The position numbers were made by a program, and so were the translations under genes. Under the pieces are notes generated by a model, which was given only the letters and a program-made list of their open reading frames with translations, ran no database searches and was not told the DNA's origin. From the NCBI GenBank assembly GCA_937864535.1, contig CALMJS010000015.1, positions 124,001 through 188,000 on the forward strand: a stretch of DNA of 64,000 nucleotides. The letters are read 5' to 3'. Origin of the DNA: an uncultured Paracoccaceae bacterium (lineage in GTDB: Bacteria > Pseudomonadota > Alphaproteobacteria > Rhodobacterales > Rhodobacteraceae). Of this stretch, positions 38,578 through 47,590 are shown one piece after another (position 1 is the first letter of the stretch; each line of letters opens with the position of its first letter).

Positions 38578-39299
38578 TCTGCGGGTGGCTTGGTGTCATC
38601 CTTGGAGGCACCGCCAAAGTAGAACCGCCCCTTCGGGTCAATCTTGCCATAGGCCGCATGGGCGCCCGCTTCGCTGTGGGCGGCGACGATGGCGTAGGGG
38701 ATCATCCCCATATTGACGCGGTCCAGGCGATAGAGCGTTGCTCCGCTGCGCCGCAGGATCATTCCGGTCAGGACGTAGACCAGCGCCCCGATCGGCCACC
38801 AGATCGCGGCAGAAATGGCGATGGCGGCGACGATGGCGGCGGCTGGTACCCAGAGCCGGTTTTGCAAAAGCCAGATCGGCGGTACGAGCAGCACCAGTGG
38901 GCCGGGGGTCAAAGGGTGCAGGTCATAGCGGCCATCGTCCGTCCTCAGCACCTCCCAATTGCGCATCGAGGCAGGGTCCTGCCGTGCCTCGTTCCAGGGC
39001 CGGGCTGGTACAGCCTCCCATTTGCCCAGATTGGGATGATCCGCCAGAACCGTGATGTCGATGTCCCCGCGTAGAAACGTCAGGGCCAGCGGTTTCCCGT
39101 TCGCCTGAATAAAGCGTTCGGTCAGTTCCTTTGAAGACCCGATAAACGCCTTGCCGTTGATCGCTGCCAGAACATCCCCGGCCCGTAGACCCAAGGCCGC
39201 GCCCGCGTCGTTGACGCGATACTCGCACAGACGCAGCGTCTTTTTTACGCCGGCATCCTCTGGGGCGTTGTCGTCTAGATCATAATCCGGGTCTGGCAT
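38550..39299 (-). CDS. PDZ-like domain membrane protein of unknown function
   Basis: AALGLRAGDVLAAINGKAF PDZ-like core; hydrophobic segments LVLLVPPIWLLQ and VPAAAIVAAIAISAAIWWPIGALVYVLTGM; downstream of MotF-like gene. Confidence 0.7.
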   Translation of the reverse strand: MPDPDYDLDDNAPEDAGVKKTLRLCEYRVNDAGAALGLRAGDVLAAINGKAFIGSSKELTERFIQANGKPLALTFLRGDIDITVLADHPNLGKWEAVPARPWNEARQDPASMRNWEVLRTDDGRYDLHPLTPGPLVLLVPPIWLLQNRLWVPAAAIVAAIAISAAIWWPIGALVYVLTGMILRRSGATLYRLDRVNMGMIPYAIVAAHSEAGAHAAYGKIDPKGRFYFGGASKDDTKPPADQTAPDTTA

Positions 39300-39317
39300 C
39301 TATGGCGTGGCTCGGAA

Positions 39318-40139
39318 CTAGGGAAAGCTGAACGGGTTGGCGGGGGGCGGCGTCGCGCGGTTGCTGCCTGATCCCGTTGTACCACCGCTTGTTGCCGGAC
39401 GCGAGGGCGTTGGCGCGGCGGGGGCGGGGGCAGGTCTGACCGCAGCCAGTTGTACGGTGGCCACCGCCGTCCGCAGTTCCTCGATCAGTGCGGTGATTTC
39501 TTCCTGATCCGCTGTTGACATGCCAGCGCCGCCCTGACCGGTGATCACCGACTTGAGCGACACGTCCAGCTCTGCGATCGACGCGACAATCGCCTCTTGC
39601 ATCATGGTCAGTTGCGCGGTCATTTCGGTGCCCATGCCCGCAGCCATCTGATTGCCGATCCCGGCATTTTCGGTGGCAAAGGTCGCCAGTTCGGTGGACA
39701 GCCGTTCCGTCGATTGCGAAATGGCCGTGGTGATTTCTGTATTCAGCGCGCCCTGCTGGTTGCCGGCCTGAGAGACGACCTCGCGCAGGGCTGCGGTCTG
39801 TTCGACCAACTGCGCCAGAGTTTCCGCCTGTAGTTCCGCATTCTCGCGCAGGTCCTTGACAGAACGGAAATAGACCAGCCCGGCAATCGTCGTTGCCATC
39901 AGCCCGCCCACCATCGCCCCGATCGCGAGGGCGCCCATCCTCTTGCCCTGGGTCTGCACCTTGGCGACAAAGGCATCATGGGCGGATTTCAGTTTCTCGA
40001 TATCGTCGGCGGCGTCATCGGCCAAACGCGCGGCGTCCAGCGCCTTGGTAATCGTCTCTGACAGCTCGTCCGCCTCGGAGGTGAAGTCTTCATCCTCTTC
40101 GATGACGGAGGTTGCTTTTTTGGCTCTACGATTACTCAT
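39318..40139 (-). CDS. Bitopic coiled-coil membrane protein, candidate MotF-like motor component
   Basis: Single TM (GALAIGAMVGGLMATTIAGLVYF), acidic N-terminus, long coiled-coil-like region, Pro-rich C-terminus; sigma54 promoter upstream. Confidence 0.65.
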   Translation of the reverse strand: MSNRRAKKATSVIEEDEDFTSEADELSETITKALDAARLADDAADDIEKLKSAHDAFVAKVQTQGKRMGALAIGAMVGGLMATTIAGLVYFRSVKDLRENAELQAETLAQLVEQTAALREVVSQAGNQQGALNTEITTAISQSTERLSTELATFATENAGIGNQMAAGMGTEMTAQLTMMQEAIVASIAELDVSLKSVITGQGGAGMSTADQEEITALIEELRTAVATVQLAAVRPAPAPAAPTPSRPATSGGTTGSGSNRATPPPANPFSFP

Positions 40140-40185
40140 GTCGGTCTCCGCTTGGGTTGCCCCAGATCAGGTTTCATGGGGTAAC

Positions 40186-40201
40186 GGCAAAATCCGTGCC
40201 A
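40186..40201 (-). promoter_or_regulatory. Sigma54 -24/-12 promoter (TGGCACG-GATT-TTGCC) for MotF-like/PDZ pair
   Basis: Reverse-strand match 47 bp upstream of the MotF-like gene. Confidence 0.82.
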
Positions 40202-40204
40202 CTG

Positions 40205-40420
40205 CTAGCGTCTGATCCAATCTGCCAGCGTTTGCAGCGGGAACCGCACCGCCGCCAGCGTGCAGGTCAGCGCCGAGAGCCACAGCAGGGCCCCTCCTAC
40301 CCAGCCGCCGGGCCAGAACATCGCGTTAAACGTCAGCTTTGCGGCCATGCCGGCAAAGACAAAGGTCGAAATCATCTCGCCGGTGGACCGGCCTTTCTTG
40401 GGACATTTAGCCATTGCCAT
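40205..40420 (-). CDS. Small hydrophobic protein, unknown function, coupled to flhB
   Basis: 71 aa with two hydrophobic segments; overlaps flhB 3' end by 14 bp. Confidence 0.6.
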   Translation of the reverse strand: MAMAKCPKKGRSTGEMISTFVFAGMAAKLTFNAMFWPGGWVGGALLWLSALTCTLAAVRFPLQTLADWIRR

Positions 40421-41561
40421 CCTCCAAGGGGCGACCGTGTTCGTTCAGGCGCAGCTCGCTCGGCAGGTCGATATCGGGGGCTTCGCCTTTGAACCCGTGG
40501 TCGACGTGGTACACATAGCCGAGAAGGATCGCGACGGCGGTAAACAGGCGCTCGTCGATCTCTTGGCCGATTTCGGTGGTGAAATACAGTGCACGGGCCA
40601 GCAGGGGCATGCTGATGGTCTGAACGCCCGCCGTGGCACCGATCCGCCGGATTTCCGCAGCGATATGCCCCGTGCCCGAGGCGATGACCTGCGGGGCGGC
40701 CATTTCCCCCGGCACATAGCGCAGCGCAACGGCAAAGTGGGTCGGGTTGGTCACAATAGCCGTCGCGGTCGGCACATCCTTGAGTGCGGCGCGTTCGCGC
40801 GATCCACGGCGTGACATTTCCATTTGCTTTTGGCGGATCTTGCCCTTGAGCTCGGGCGAGCCGTTGGCCTCTTTGCTCTCTTCCTTGACCTCCTGGAAGG
40901 TCATCATCAGGCTTTGCCGCATCGAATACATTTGCCAGCCTAGGTCGATGGCCCCGATCAGCGCCAGAACCCCGGTCATACCGCCGAGTAGCAGCACCAT
41001 ATCCTCGAGGATGATCGCCAGCCCTTCGCCGGTATCGGTGGCCCACAGACGGTCGATCCGCGGCAGCATGCCATAGAGCAGCCCGCCCGCGACGGCGGCC
41101 AGCATCGCGACCTTGAGCACGCCCTTGACCAGTTCGACCAGCGCCTGTTTCGACACCATGCGGCCGATGCCTTTGATCGGGTCCAGCTTTTCAGGCTTGA
41201 ACCCGATGGCTTTGGGCGCAAACTGAATGCCGCCCATTGCGCCCTGCAGGCCCAGAACACCGATGGCGACGGGCACGGCCACCGCCAGCCCCAGCAGCAG
41301 GGTTTGCCGCCATGCATCGCCCAGACGGGTCAAGAGCAGACTGTCGAGATCGGCGCCCTGCTGGATTTGCAGATAACCCGCCCAGATCCCGCTGACGGTG
41401 GATAGCATGCCTTGGGTAATCGCCAGCAACAGCGTGCCCATGCCGATGCCGATAAAAACGAACATTTCCTTGGAGGTGACGATCTTGCCTTCTTCGCGCG
41501 CTTTCTCTTTGCGCTTTTCGGTTGGCTCATTTGATCGTTCGCCGCTGTCGTCCTCAGCCAC
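40407..41561 (-). CDS. flhB: Flagellar export protein FlhB
   Basis: EKRKEKAREEGKIVTSKEM start and TNPTHFAVALRY autocleavage motif. Confidence 0.97.
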   Translation of the reverse strand: MAEDDSGERSNEPTEKRKEKAREEGKIVTSKEMFVFIGIGMGTLLLAITQGMLSTVSGIWAGYLQIQQGADLDSLLLTRLGDAWRQTLLLGLAVAVPVAIGVLGLQGAMGGIQFAPKAIGFKPEKLDPIKGIGRMVSKQALVELVKGVLKVAMLAAVAGGLLYGMLPRIDRLWATDTGEGLAIILEDMVLLLGGMTGVLALIGAIDLGWQMYSMRQSLMMTFQEVKEESKEANGSPELKGKIRQKQMEMSRRGSRERAALKDVPTATAIVTNPTHFAVALRYVPGEMAAPQVIASGTGHIAAEIRRIGATAGVQTISMPLLARALYFTTEIGQEIDERLFTAVAILLGYVYHVDHGFKGEAPDIDLPSELRLNEHGRPLEDGNG

Positions 41562-42357
41562 GGGCCGCCTCCATCAGGGTTTGGGTCAGGACGGTCAACG
41601 CCTCATAGACCAGACTGTCAAATGCCGCCGCGGTGCCGGGAACCGTCAGAAACAGCAGTACAATCGTCGCCGTCATCGTGATCGGAAAGCCAAAGGAAAA
41701 CACGTTCAACTGCGGCGAGGAGCGGGTGAAGACGCCAATCATCACGTTGATCAACAACAGGGCCGAAACCACAGGCAACATGATCCGAGCGCCCAGCGCC
41801 AGCATCTGACCGCCCGCCATCAAACCGGCAGAGACAAAGGCGACCAGATCGGGGATTTCCCCTGGCGGCAGATAGAAATAGCTGTCCAGCAGGATGCGAA
41901 ACGCCGTCAGATGGCCGTCTGTCCCGATAAAGATCAACAGCAGGGTTATGCCGTAGATCTGTGCCACGACCGGCGTCTGGGCCCCCGCCGATGGGTCCAT
42001 TTGCGCGGCAAAGCCCAGACCGGCGGTGTTGGCGATCCGGTCCCCGGCCACGGCGGCGGCGCCAAACAGGATGGTCAGGATCATTCCGCCCCCGAGGCCG
42101 ATCATGATCTCGACCCCCAAAATCCGCAGCGCAGAGAGCTGCGACAAGGTATCGACAGAGGGGACAGGGACACGGCCCACCAGCGGCAGAGTCATCACAA
42201 TCGTGGCGACGATCCGCACCGGTAGCGGCACATAACGCCCGCCAAAACCCGGCCCGGCCAACAAAAATGCTCCGATCCGCATCGACAGCACAAAGAACTG
42301 CGTGATCCACAGGGTCACGTCGGTCAGTTCAAAGCCAGGCAGAACGGGGCTCTCCAT
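41554..42357 (-). CDS. fliR: Flagellar export protein FliR
   Basis: Hydrophobic; FVLSMRIGAFLLAGPGFGGRYVPLPVRI; order flhB-fliR-fliQ-fliP. Confidence 0.93.
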   Translation of the reverse strand: MESPVLPGFELTDVTLWITQFFVLSMRIGAFLLAGPGFGGRYVPLPVRIVATIVMTLPLVGRVPVPSVDTLSQLSALRILGVEIMIGLGGGMILTILFGAAAVAGDRIANTAGLGFAAQMDPSAGAQTPVVAQIYGITLLLIFIGTDGHLTAFRILLDSYFYLPPGEIPDLVAFVSAGLMAGGQMLALGARIMLPVVSALLLINVMIGVFTRSSPQLNVFSFGFPITMTATIVLLFLTVPGTAAAFDSLVYEALTVLTQTLMEAARG

Positions 42358-42360
42358 CGG

Positions 42361-42627
42361 TTATTGCAGGCCTCGGATGGTTTCGAACACAAAGGCGAAA
42401 TAGTCGGTCATCGTGGTCAACATGAACCCGGAGGCCAGCGCCATGGTCAGCATGACGATGGCCAGCTTTGGCACGAACGATAGGGTCTGTTCGTTGATTG
42501 AGGTCGCCGCCTGCAGGATGCCGATGACCAGACCCACCGCCAGCGCGGTGCCCAGCACAGGTCCGGCCGTCACGAGGATTTTCCAATAGGCGATGCGCAG
42601 ATGTTCGATATTGGCGTCAAATTCCAT
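42361..42627 (-). CDS. fliQ: Flagellar export protein FliQ
   Basis: AVGLVIGILQAATSINEQTLSFVPKL; start at MEFDAN with GGAG SD. Confidence 0.93.
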   Translation of the reverse strand: MEFDANIEHLRIAYWKILVTAGPVLGTALAVGLVIGILQAATSINEQTLSFVPKLAIVMLTMALASGFMLTTMTDYFAFVFETIRGLQ

Positions 42628-42628
42628 C

Positions 42629-43381
42629 TCAGACTCCGGTTGCATAGGTTGCGGCCAGCGATCCCAGCGTCAGCGCCCAGCCGTCCACGAGGACGAACAG
42701 CAACAGCTTGAACGGAAGGGAGACCAGCACGGGCGACAGCATCATCATCCCCAGACTCATCAGGATCGAGGCGACGACCATGTCGATAACGAGGAAGGGC
42801 AGAAACAGCAGGAACCCGATCTGGAAGGCGGACTTTAGCTCGGAGGTCATGAACGACGGCATGAGCACCGACCACGGCACCTGATCGGGGTTTTCAAACG
42901 GACCCACCCCCGCCAGATCGGAAAACATCAACAGATCGGTTTCGCGGGTATTGGCGATCAGGAAACCGCGCATGATCCCGCCGCCGATTTCAATCGCCGA
43001 CTGCGGGTCCATCGCCCCGTCCAGATAGGGTGACAGCGCCTGATCATAGAGCGCGGTCAGGGTCGGGTTCATGATGTAGAATGTCACGAACAGCGCGAGA
43101 GCGATCAGCACCTGGTTTGGCGGGGTTTGCTGGGTCCCGAGCGCCTGTCGGAGAATTGACAGGACGATGATCACCCGCGTGAAGGCCGTCATGCCCAGCA
43201 CGATGGACGGCAGCACCGTCAGCGCCGTCATCAGGATCAGGATCTGATAGGACAGGGAATAAGAGGTCGCGTCGGTGCCTTGGGTGATGTTGAGCGCAGG
43301 GAGCCCCTGCGCGACAGCATCGTGGGGATGGGCCATAAAGGCCATGGCCAGGACGATCGGGGGCAGGATCTTGAGGATCAT
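42629..43381 (-). CDS. fliP: Flagellar export protein FliP
   Basis: TVLPSIVLGMTAFTRVIIVLSILRQALGTQQTPPNQVLIALALFVTFYIM. Confidence 0.97.
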   Translation of the reverse strand: MILKILPPIVLAMAFMAHPHDAVAQGLPALNITQGTDATSYSLSYQILILMTALTVLPSIVLGMTAFTRVIIVLSILRQALGTQQTPPNQVLIALALFVTFYIMNPTLTALYDQALSPYLDGAMDPQSAIEIGGGIMRGFLIANTRETDLLMFSDLAGVGPFENPDQVPWSVLMPSFMTSELKSAFQIGFLLFLPFLVIDMVVASILMSLGMMMLSPVLVSLPFKLLLFVLVDGWALTLGSLAATYATGV

Positions 43382-43644
43382 TGGGCGTCTCCCTGCGGCA
43401 GGGTGGTGACGACCGGGGCGGAACCTTTTGATTTCAGGACCAGAAATTCGCGGCCATCAACCGCGAGGATCATCGCGCGATCCATCGGTGACAAGGCTGT
43501 CACCTCTTGGACCACGATGCGTTTGCCCTGCTTTATCCGGCCGCTCAGTGCGCCGCGGTTCAGCCGCACATACCCCCACGCCAGACCCAGAAGGCCCAGA
43601 AACAGGACGACGATCAGGATTTGATCAGGTCGAATAACGGTCAT
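43378..43644 (-). CDS. fliO: FliO-like flagellar export protein
   Basis: Short protein with N-terminal TM and ALSPMDRAMILAVDGREFLVLKSK; position before fliP. Confidence 0.8.
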   Translation of the reverse strand: MTVIRPDQILIVVLFLGLLGLAWGYVRLNRGALSGRIKQGKRIVVQEVTALSPMDRAMILAVDGREFLVLKSKGSAPVVTTLPQGDAQ

Positions 43645-43678
43645 GCGGCGTCTCCTGACTAGCTCTTGCAGAAATTCG

Positions 43679-43694
43679 TGCAAAAGCTGTGCCA
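43679..43694 (-). promoter_or_regulatory. Sigma54 -24/-12 promoter (TGGCACA-GCTT-TTGCA) for fliOPQR-flhB
   Basis: Reverse-strand match 35 bp upstream of fliO. Confidence 0.88.
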
Positions 43695-43719
43695 GTCGCC
43701 GCCCTGATCGGATGAGGTG

Positions 43720-44004
43720 TTAGACGCTCTCGGCGCGTTTTTCCGGATCGATGATTTCGCCGACGCGGATGCCGAACCGTTCCCCGACCACGACGACCTC
43801 GCCTTTGGCGATTGTGGTGCCGTTGACCAGCACATCCAGCGGATCACCGGCCAGACGATCGAGTTCGATGATCGACCCTTCGGACAGGCGCAGCAGGTCG
43901 CGGATGGTCAATTCGGTCCGCCCGACCTCGACGGTCAGTTTGACCTCGATGGTCTCTAGCATTCGCAGGCTCTCGGCGGTGTCCTTTGTCTCAGCTGCGC
44001 TCAT
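43720..44004 (-). CDS. fliN: Flagellar motor switch protein FliN
   Basis: VKLTVEVGRTELTIRDLLRLSEGSIIELDRLAGDPLDVLVNGTTIAKGEVVVVGERFGIRVGEI. Confidence 0.97.
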   Translation of the reverse strand: MSAAETKDTAESLRMLETIEVKLTVEVGRTELTIRDLLRLSEGSIIELDRLAGDPLDVLVNGTTIAKGEVVVVGERFGIRVGEIIDPEKRAESV

Positions 44005-44989
44005 GGGTACGCCCTTTCTTGAGTTTGGTCGGGTCGAGCTTTTGGGTCAGGTTCAAAGCGGATTTGCCGCCGATTTCTCCGGCTTGGGCCTCAAAGAACG
44101 GCATGCCTTCAACCTTGACCAAAACACGGTCGTCGATCTGGGCGGGAATGATATCGCCGTCCTGTAGGCTCTTGAGTTTCCGCAGTGGCATTTGCGGCTC
44201 TGTCAGTTGCGCGGTGACGTTCAGCGGGATCGACAGGATCGCACGGATCAGGCGTTCACGCCAAGATTTATCGTCGGCCACATAGTCCGACTGCATCCGG
44301 CTCCGCAGTTGGCTGGAAATCGGTTTCAGCGTCTGTAGCGGATAGAGGATGTCGAAACTGGCCGGTTCGGCATCCGGCAATTGCACCATGAACGAACAGT
44401 TGACCACCATCTCGTCGCCATCGACAAAGGCGGCGAATTGTAGGTTTTCTTCGCGGCTGACCAGCGAGAACGTCAGGGGCATCAGGTCCCGCCACGCGAG
44501 CCGAAGCGCCTGATTGAGGCTGTCGGTCACGATCTCGATCACTCGGTGTTCGGTCGCGGTGAATTCGGACCGCGTCGGACGCAACGCGCGGATCGATCCG
44601 CCGTAATAGGCATCCGTCAACAGCGAGATAAACGCCGGCGGGATCACGATCAGCTGATTGCCGCGCAGTTCCTCGATCCGGCAGTTGGTCAGTGACAGGA
44701 ACGGGTCCTGGCTATCGCGGTAGTCGTCAAAGTTGCGAATTTCCGGCGGAAAGGACGAAATACGCGGCTGGAACCGCAGCATGGGCATAAATACGGTGCG
44801 GGCGATCCGGCAAAACCGGTCGTTGATCATCCGCAACGCGTGGAATTCGCCGAGGAGCGAAAGATCGTCCGACCCGAACTGGTAACTGCGATAGGAGACG
44901 CCATCGGCATCGCCGCCGCCGTCCATATCCATGAGGCCGCCAACGAGCGCCGCAACCTCATTAGAGCTAAGTTTGCGAGGTGACTTCAC
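43991..44989 (-). CDS. fliM: Flagellar motor switch protein FliM
   Basis: LSSNEVAALVGGL; CheC-like and C-terminal SpoA domains; GTG start with GAGG SD preferred over upstream ATG inside fliL. Confidence 0.92.
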   Translation of the reverse strand: MKSPRKLSSNEVAALVGGLMDMDGGGDADGVSYRSYQFGSDDLSLLGEFHALRMINDRFCRIARTVFMPMLRFQPRISSFPPEIRNFDDYRDSQDPFLSLTNCRIEELRGNQLIVIPPAFISLLTDAYYGGSIRALRPTRSEFTATEHRVIEIVTDSLNQALRLAWRDLMPLTFSLVSREENLQFAAFVDGDEMVVNCSFMVQLPDAEPASFDILYPLQTLKPISSQLRSRMQSDYVADDKSWRERLIRAILSIPLNVTAQLTEPQMPLRKLKSLQDGDIIPAQIDDRVLVKVEGMPFFEAQAGEIGGKSALNLTQKLDPTKLKKGRTHERS

Positions 44990-44999
44990 GTTGGACCTC

Positions 45000-45605
45000 T
45001 TATTGCAGAACGAAGCTGGTAAAGAACACGTCCTCGACGCCGCCAAATCCCTCGAGTTGTTCGAGACGCTTGTTCACGACATCCTTGATGGCTGTGGCCA
45101 ACTGGGCGCGGCCTTCGGCATCGGCGACGGCTTCCTCGGTGAAATCGCTCATGACCCCCAAGATATCAGAGCGCAGCGCGACCTTGTGGGTTTCGACGTT
45201 GGTCATCACCTGCGCATTGTACTGGGTCGACATCCCGATACCGATTTGCAGATAGCGGCGGGAATTGTTCAGGTTTGTCGTGAGCGGGTCTTCCATCTGG
45301 TAATAGCTGGTCTGGAACACCGGCGTTTCCGGCAATTCACGCGGCAGTTTCTGCGGGGTGCCGTCGGGGTTCGTGCCGTCGGCAGCCGCTTCGCCGTCTG
45401 CCGTTTCCTCGGCCTCGGTCATCGGATCAGGCGCCAAGAGCGACAGCGCATTTTGCGCCGGGGACATCGGGTTGGCAAAATAGAACCAGCCGCCAGCAAA
45501 ACCGGCCCCAAGCAGCACGATCGCCATGACCAGGCGGATCAGGAGCTTGATGATCTTGCCGACAATACCGGGTTTTTTCGGGGCATCTGCGGTTGCGTCA
45601 GTCAT
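45000..45605 (-). CDS. fliL: Flagellar basal-body-associated protein FliL
   Basis: N-terminal TM; PLTTNLNNSRRYLQIGIGMSTQYNAQVMTNVETHKVALRSDIL. Confidence 0.93.
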   Translation of the reverse strand: MTDATADAPKKPGIVGKIIKLLIRLVMAIVLLGAGFAGGWFYFANPMSPAQNALSLLAPDPMTEAEETADGEAAADGTNPDGTPQKLPRELPETPVFQTSYYQMEDPLTTNLNNSRRYLQIGIGMSTQYNAQVMTNVETHKVALRSDILGVMSDFTEEAVADAEGRAQLATAIKDVVNKRLEQLEGFGGVEDVFFTSFVLQ

Positions 45606-45612
45606 CGGAGCC

Positions 45613-47124
45613 TCAGGCGATTAGATTGACCAGCCCTTTGACGGGCGCGGCACGGGTTTCTACATCTGCTCGGTCATCGGTGCCGTTCGGGCTGTTCTGG
45701 CCGCTTTGCCCGCTGGCATTGCGACCGGTCCCCTGGTCCTGACGACGCTCTGTCCCGGCCTCCTGGCCGGTCAGGTTCATGCCGGATTTCGCCAGCATTT
45801 CACTAAGCTTTTGTTCCGACTGCGCAAACAGTCGTGCGGCCTGATCGGTTTCCGTCACAATCGTTACCTGCGCCGCGCCGTCATTCAGCTCTAGCCGGAT
45901 GCGCACCGATCCCAAGTTATCAGGGGTCAGGGCGATATCGATTTGACCGCCGTTCTCGGTAAACAGGGCATCGATCTGGGTGGCGATCGTGTCCTCCCAA
46001 TTGTCGGCGGTCATATCGACGGCGGGCTGATCCGTTGGGCCGTCAAGCTGTAGGGCGGAGCCGCTCTGGTCTACTTGCTCTGAGGGTGCTGTTGAGCCGG
46101 GCAGGGTCGGTTGACCATCACCTTGCCGAATGGGTGCGGCTCTATCCGCGGCAACCACCGGGGCCTCTACCTCGGTCTTGGCGAGGGTAGGCGAGAATTT
46201 GTCGTTTGGCCTCGGGCTCCGGCGATCTGACACCGCGACGTCGGTTTCGGATTTGGCGTTGGTCAGTTCCGCTGCGAACCCGGAGGCCTTGGTGGAGTCC
46301 GATCTCTCGGCGGTCGGTTCAGTGCCAGCGTTCGCGACAGGGTCCTTGGCCTGCGCGGTGACGGGCTGTCTCGTGGTTTGCACGCCGATGGTTTGCTGCG
46401 CTGCGATTTGCGCGGTCTGGACCGCCTGCAGGGCCTGAACCGGCGCAGCTACCGGCTGGGGTGCCGGTGTTGCGATCTCTCTCAGAGCACCCTCGGGCGA
46501 AGCCGGCTCGGCCGGATTGTCGTCATCCGCGACGACGGCGGTGTCTGCGGCGGTCGTGTCGATCCGGTCCGGCGCATCCGTCGTTGGTGCCGGAGCGTCA
46601 TCCAAGGCAGGGGAAACAGCTGCCGCTGGATTGTCCGACTGGGCCGTATCCAGATCGGAGATCCCGGTCTCGGGGGCTTTGGCCGGCATGGCGTCCAGCG
46701 CGCCCTCAGTCTCAGCCTGTTCGGCGATCATGTCCTCGGGCAGCGCGTCCGGCCTCGGCGCGGCGGGGTCTGCGGCCTGGGGGATATCTGCCTGGACCAG
46801 CTCGGCTCCCTCGGGCGCAGCGGTCTGCACCTGGCTTGCCTGTTGTTCCAGCAGTCCCAGAATTTCGGGCATTTCTGCTGTGTCGGTGTCAGGACGCGGG
46901 GCCTGATCGACCGCACCCGCGCCAGCCAAGGCCTGCGGGACGGTCGCAGTCGATAGCATCACATCGGACGGAGCATCGGCCATCTCCGCCCCCGGTGTCC
47001 GGAGTGAAACGGACATCTGGCTCATGATCTTGCCAAAGAGATCAGACGACCCCGTCGCGGCCTTTTTCGCATGGAAAAAGGTCGGGGCGGTCGTAGTCTG
47101 TTCGGATTGAACAACTGGGATCAT
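45613..47124 (-). CDS. fliK: Flagellar hook-length control protein FliK
   Basis: Low-complexity N-terminus; C-terminal Flg_hook domain (QIDIALTPDNLGSVRIRLELNDGAAQVTIVTETDQAARLF). Confidence 0.9.
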   Translation of the reverse strand: MIPVVQSEQTTTAPTFFHAKKAATGSSDLFGKIMSQMSVSLRTPGAEMADAPSDVMLSTATVPQALAGAGAVDQAPRPDTDTAEMPEILGLLEQQASQVQTAAPEGAELVQADIPQAADPAAPRPDALPEDMIAEQAETEGALDAMPAKAPETGISDLDTAQSDNPAAAVSPALDDAPAPTTDAPDRIDTTAADTAVVADDDNPAEPASPEGALREIATPAPQPVAAPVQALQAVQTAQIAAQQTIGVQTTRQPVTAQAKDPVANAGTEPTAERSDSTKASGFAAELTNAKSETDVAVSDRRSPRPNDKFSPTLAKTEVEAPVVAADRAAPIRQGDGQPTLPGSTAPSEQVDQSGSALQLDGPTDQPAVDMTADNWEDTIATQIDALFTENGGQIDIALTPDNLGSVRIRLELNDGAAQVTIVTETDQAARLFAQSEQKLSEMLAKSGMNLTGQEAGTERRQDQGTGRNASGQSGQNSPNGTDDRADVETRAAPVKGLVNLIA

Positions 47125-47168
47125 CGAAGGGTCCTGAGAAAAGCGGTCATTGTCTGTCGCAGGTCGGT

Positions 47169-47184
47169 TGCAAAACCTGTGCCA
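47169..47184 (-). promoter_or_regulatory. Sigma54 -24/-12 promoter (TGGCACA-GGTT-TTGCA) for fliK-L-M-N
   Basis: Reverse-strand match 45 bp upstream of fliK. Confidence 0.87.
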
Positions 47185-47589
47185 CTATCGAAGTCGGGTC
47201 GGCCGAGACGCATCCGCCAGGGCCTGCTTGGTTTCCGCCTCTTCGCGCCGCGCTTTGGTTGCTGCCTCGTCCAAGAACCGCGCTTTGTGGCTCTGTTTCG
47301 CCAATTCAGACCGTGATTCATCCAGCGCGGTCGCCAGTTGCTGCGCCTTGGCGGACTGGTTGGCAGCCTCTGCGGCGATTTTGGAATTGAGCGTGCTGGC
47401 GCTGCGCAAATCCGCGGCCAGAACGGGGCCCGAAACCTGCCGCTCGGCCAGAATGCCGCGCAGTTTCTGGGTCAGATGTTCGGCCTGCGCGTGTGCGTCG
47501 TGCAGTTTGCGCAGATCGGCCAATGCGGCGGCCTTGCGGGCCTCTTCCTGGCGCGCCATCAGTCGATAGAGATCACTTTTTTGACGCAT
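47185..47589 (-). CDS. fliJ: FliJ-like coiled-coil export chaperone
   Basis: 134 aa, Ala/Glu/Lys-rich coiled coil directly downstream of fliI. Confidence 0.65.
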   Translation of the reverse strand: MRQKSDLYRLMARQEEARKAAALADLRKLHDAHAQAEHLTQKLRGILAERQVSGPVLAADLRSASTLNSKIAAEAANQSAKAQQLATALDESRSELAKQSHKARFLDEAATKARREEAETKQALADASRPTRLR

Positions 47590-47590
47590 C

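Noticed and set aside
43991-45046. FliM start at 45046
   Set aside because: Would extend into fliL with non-FliM residues; GTG at 44989 with an SD gives a normal FliM N-terminus.
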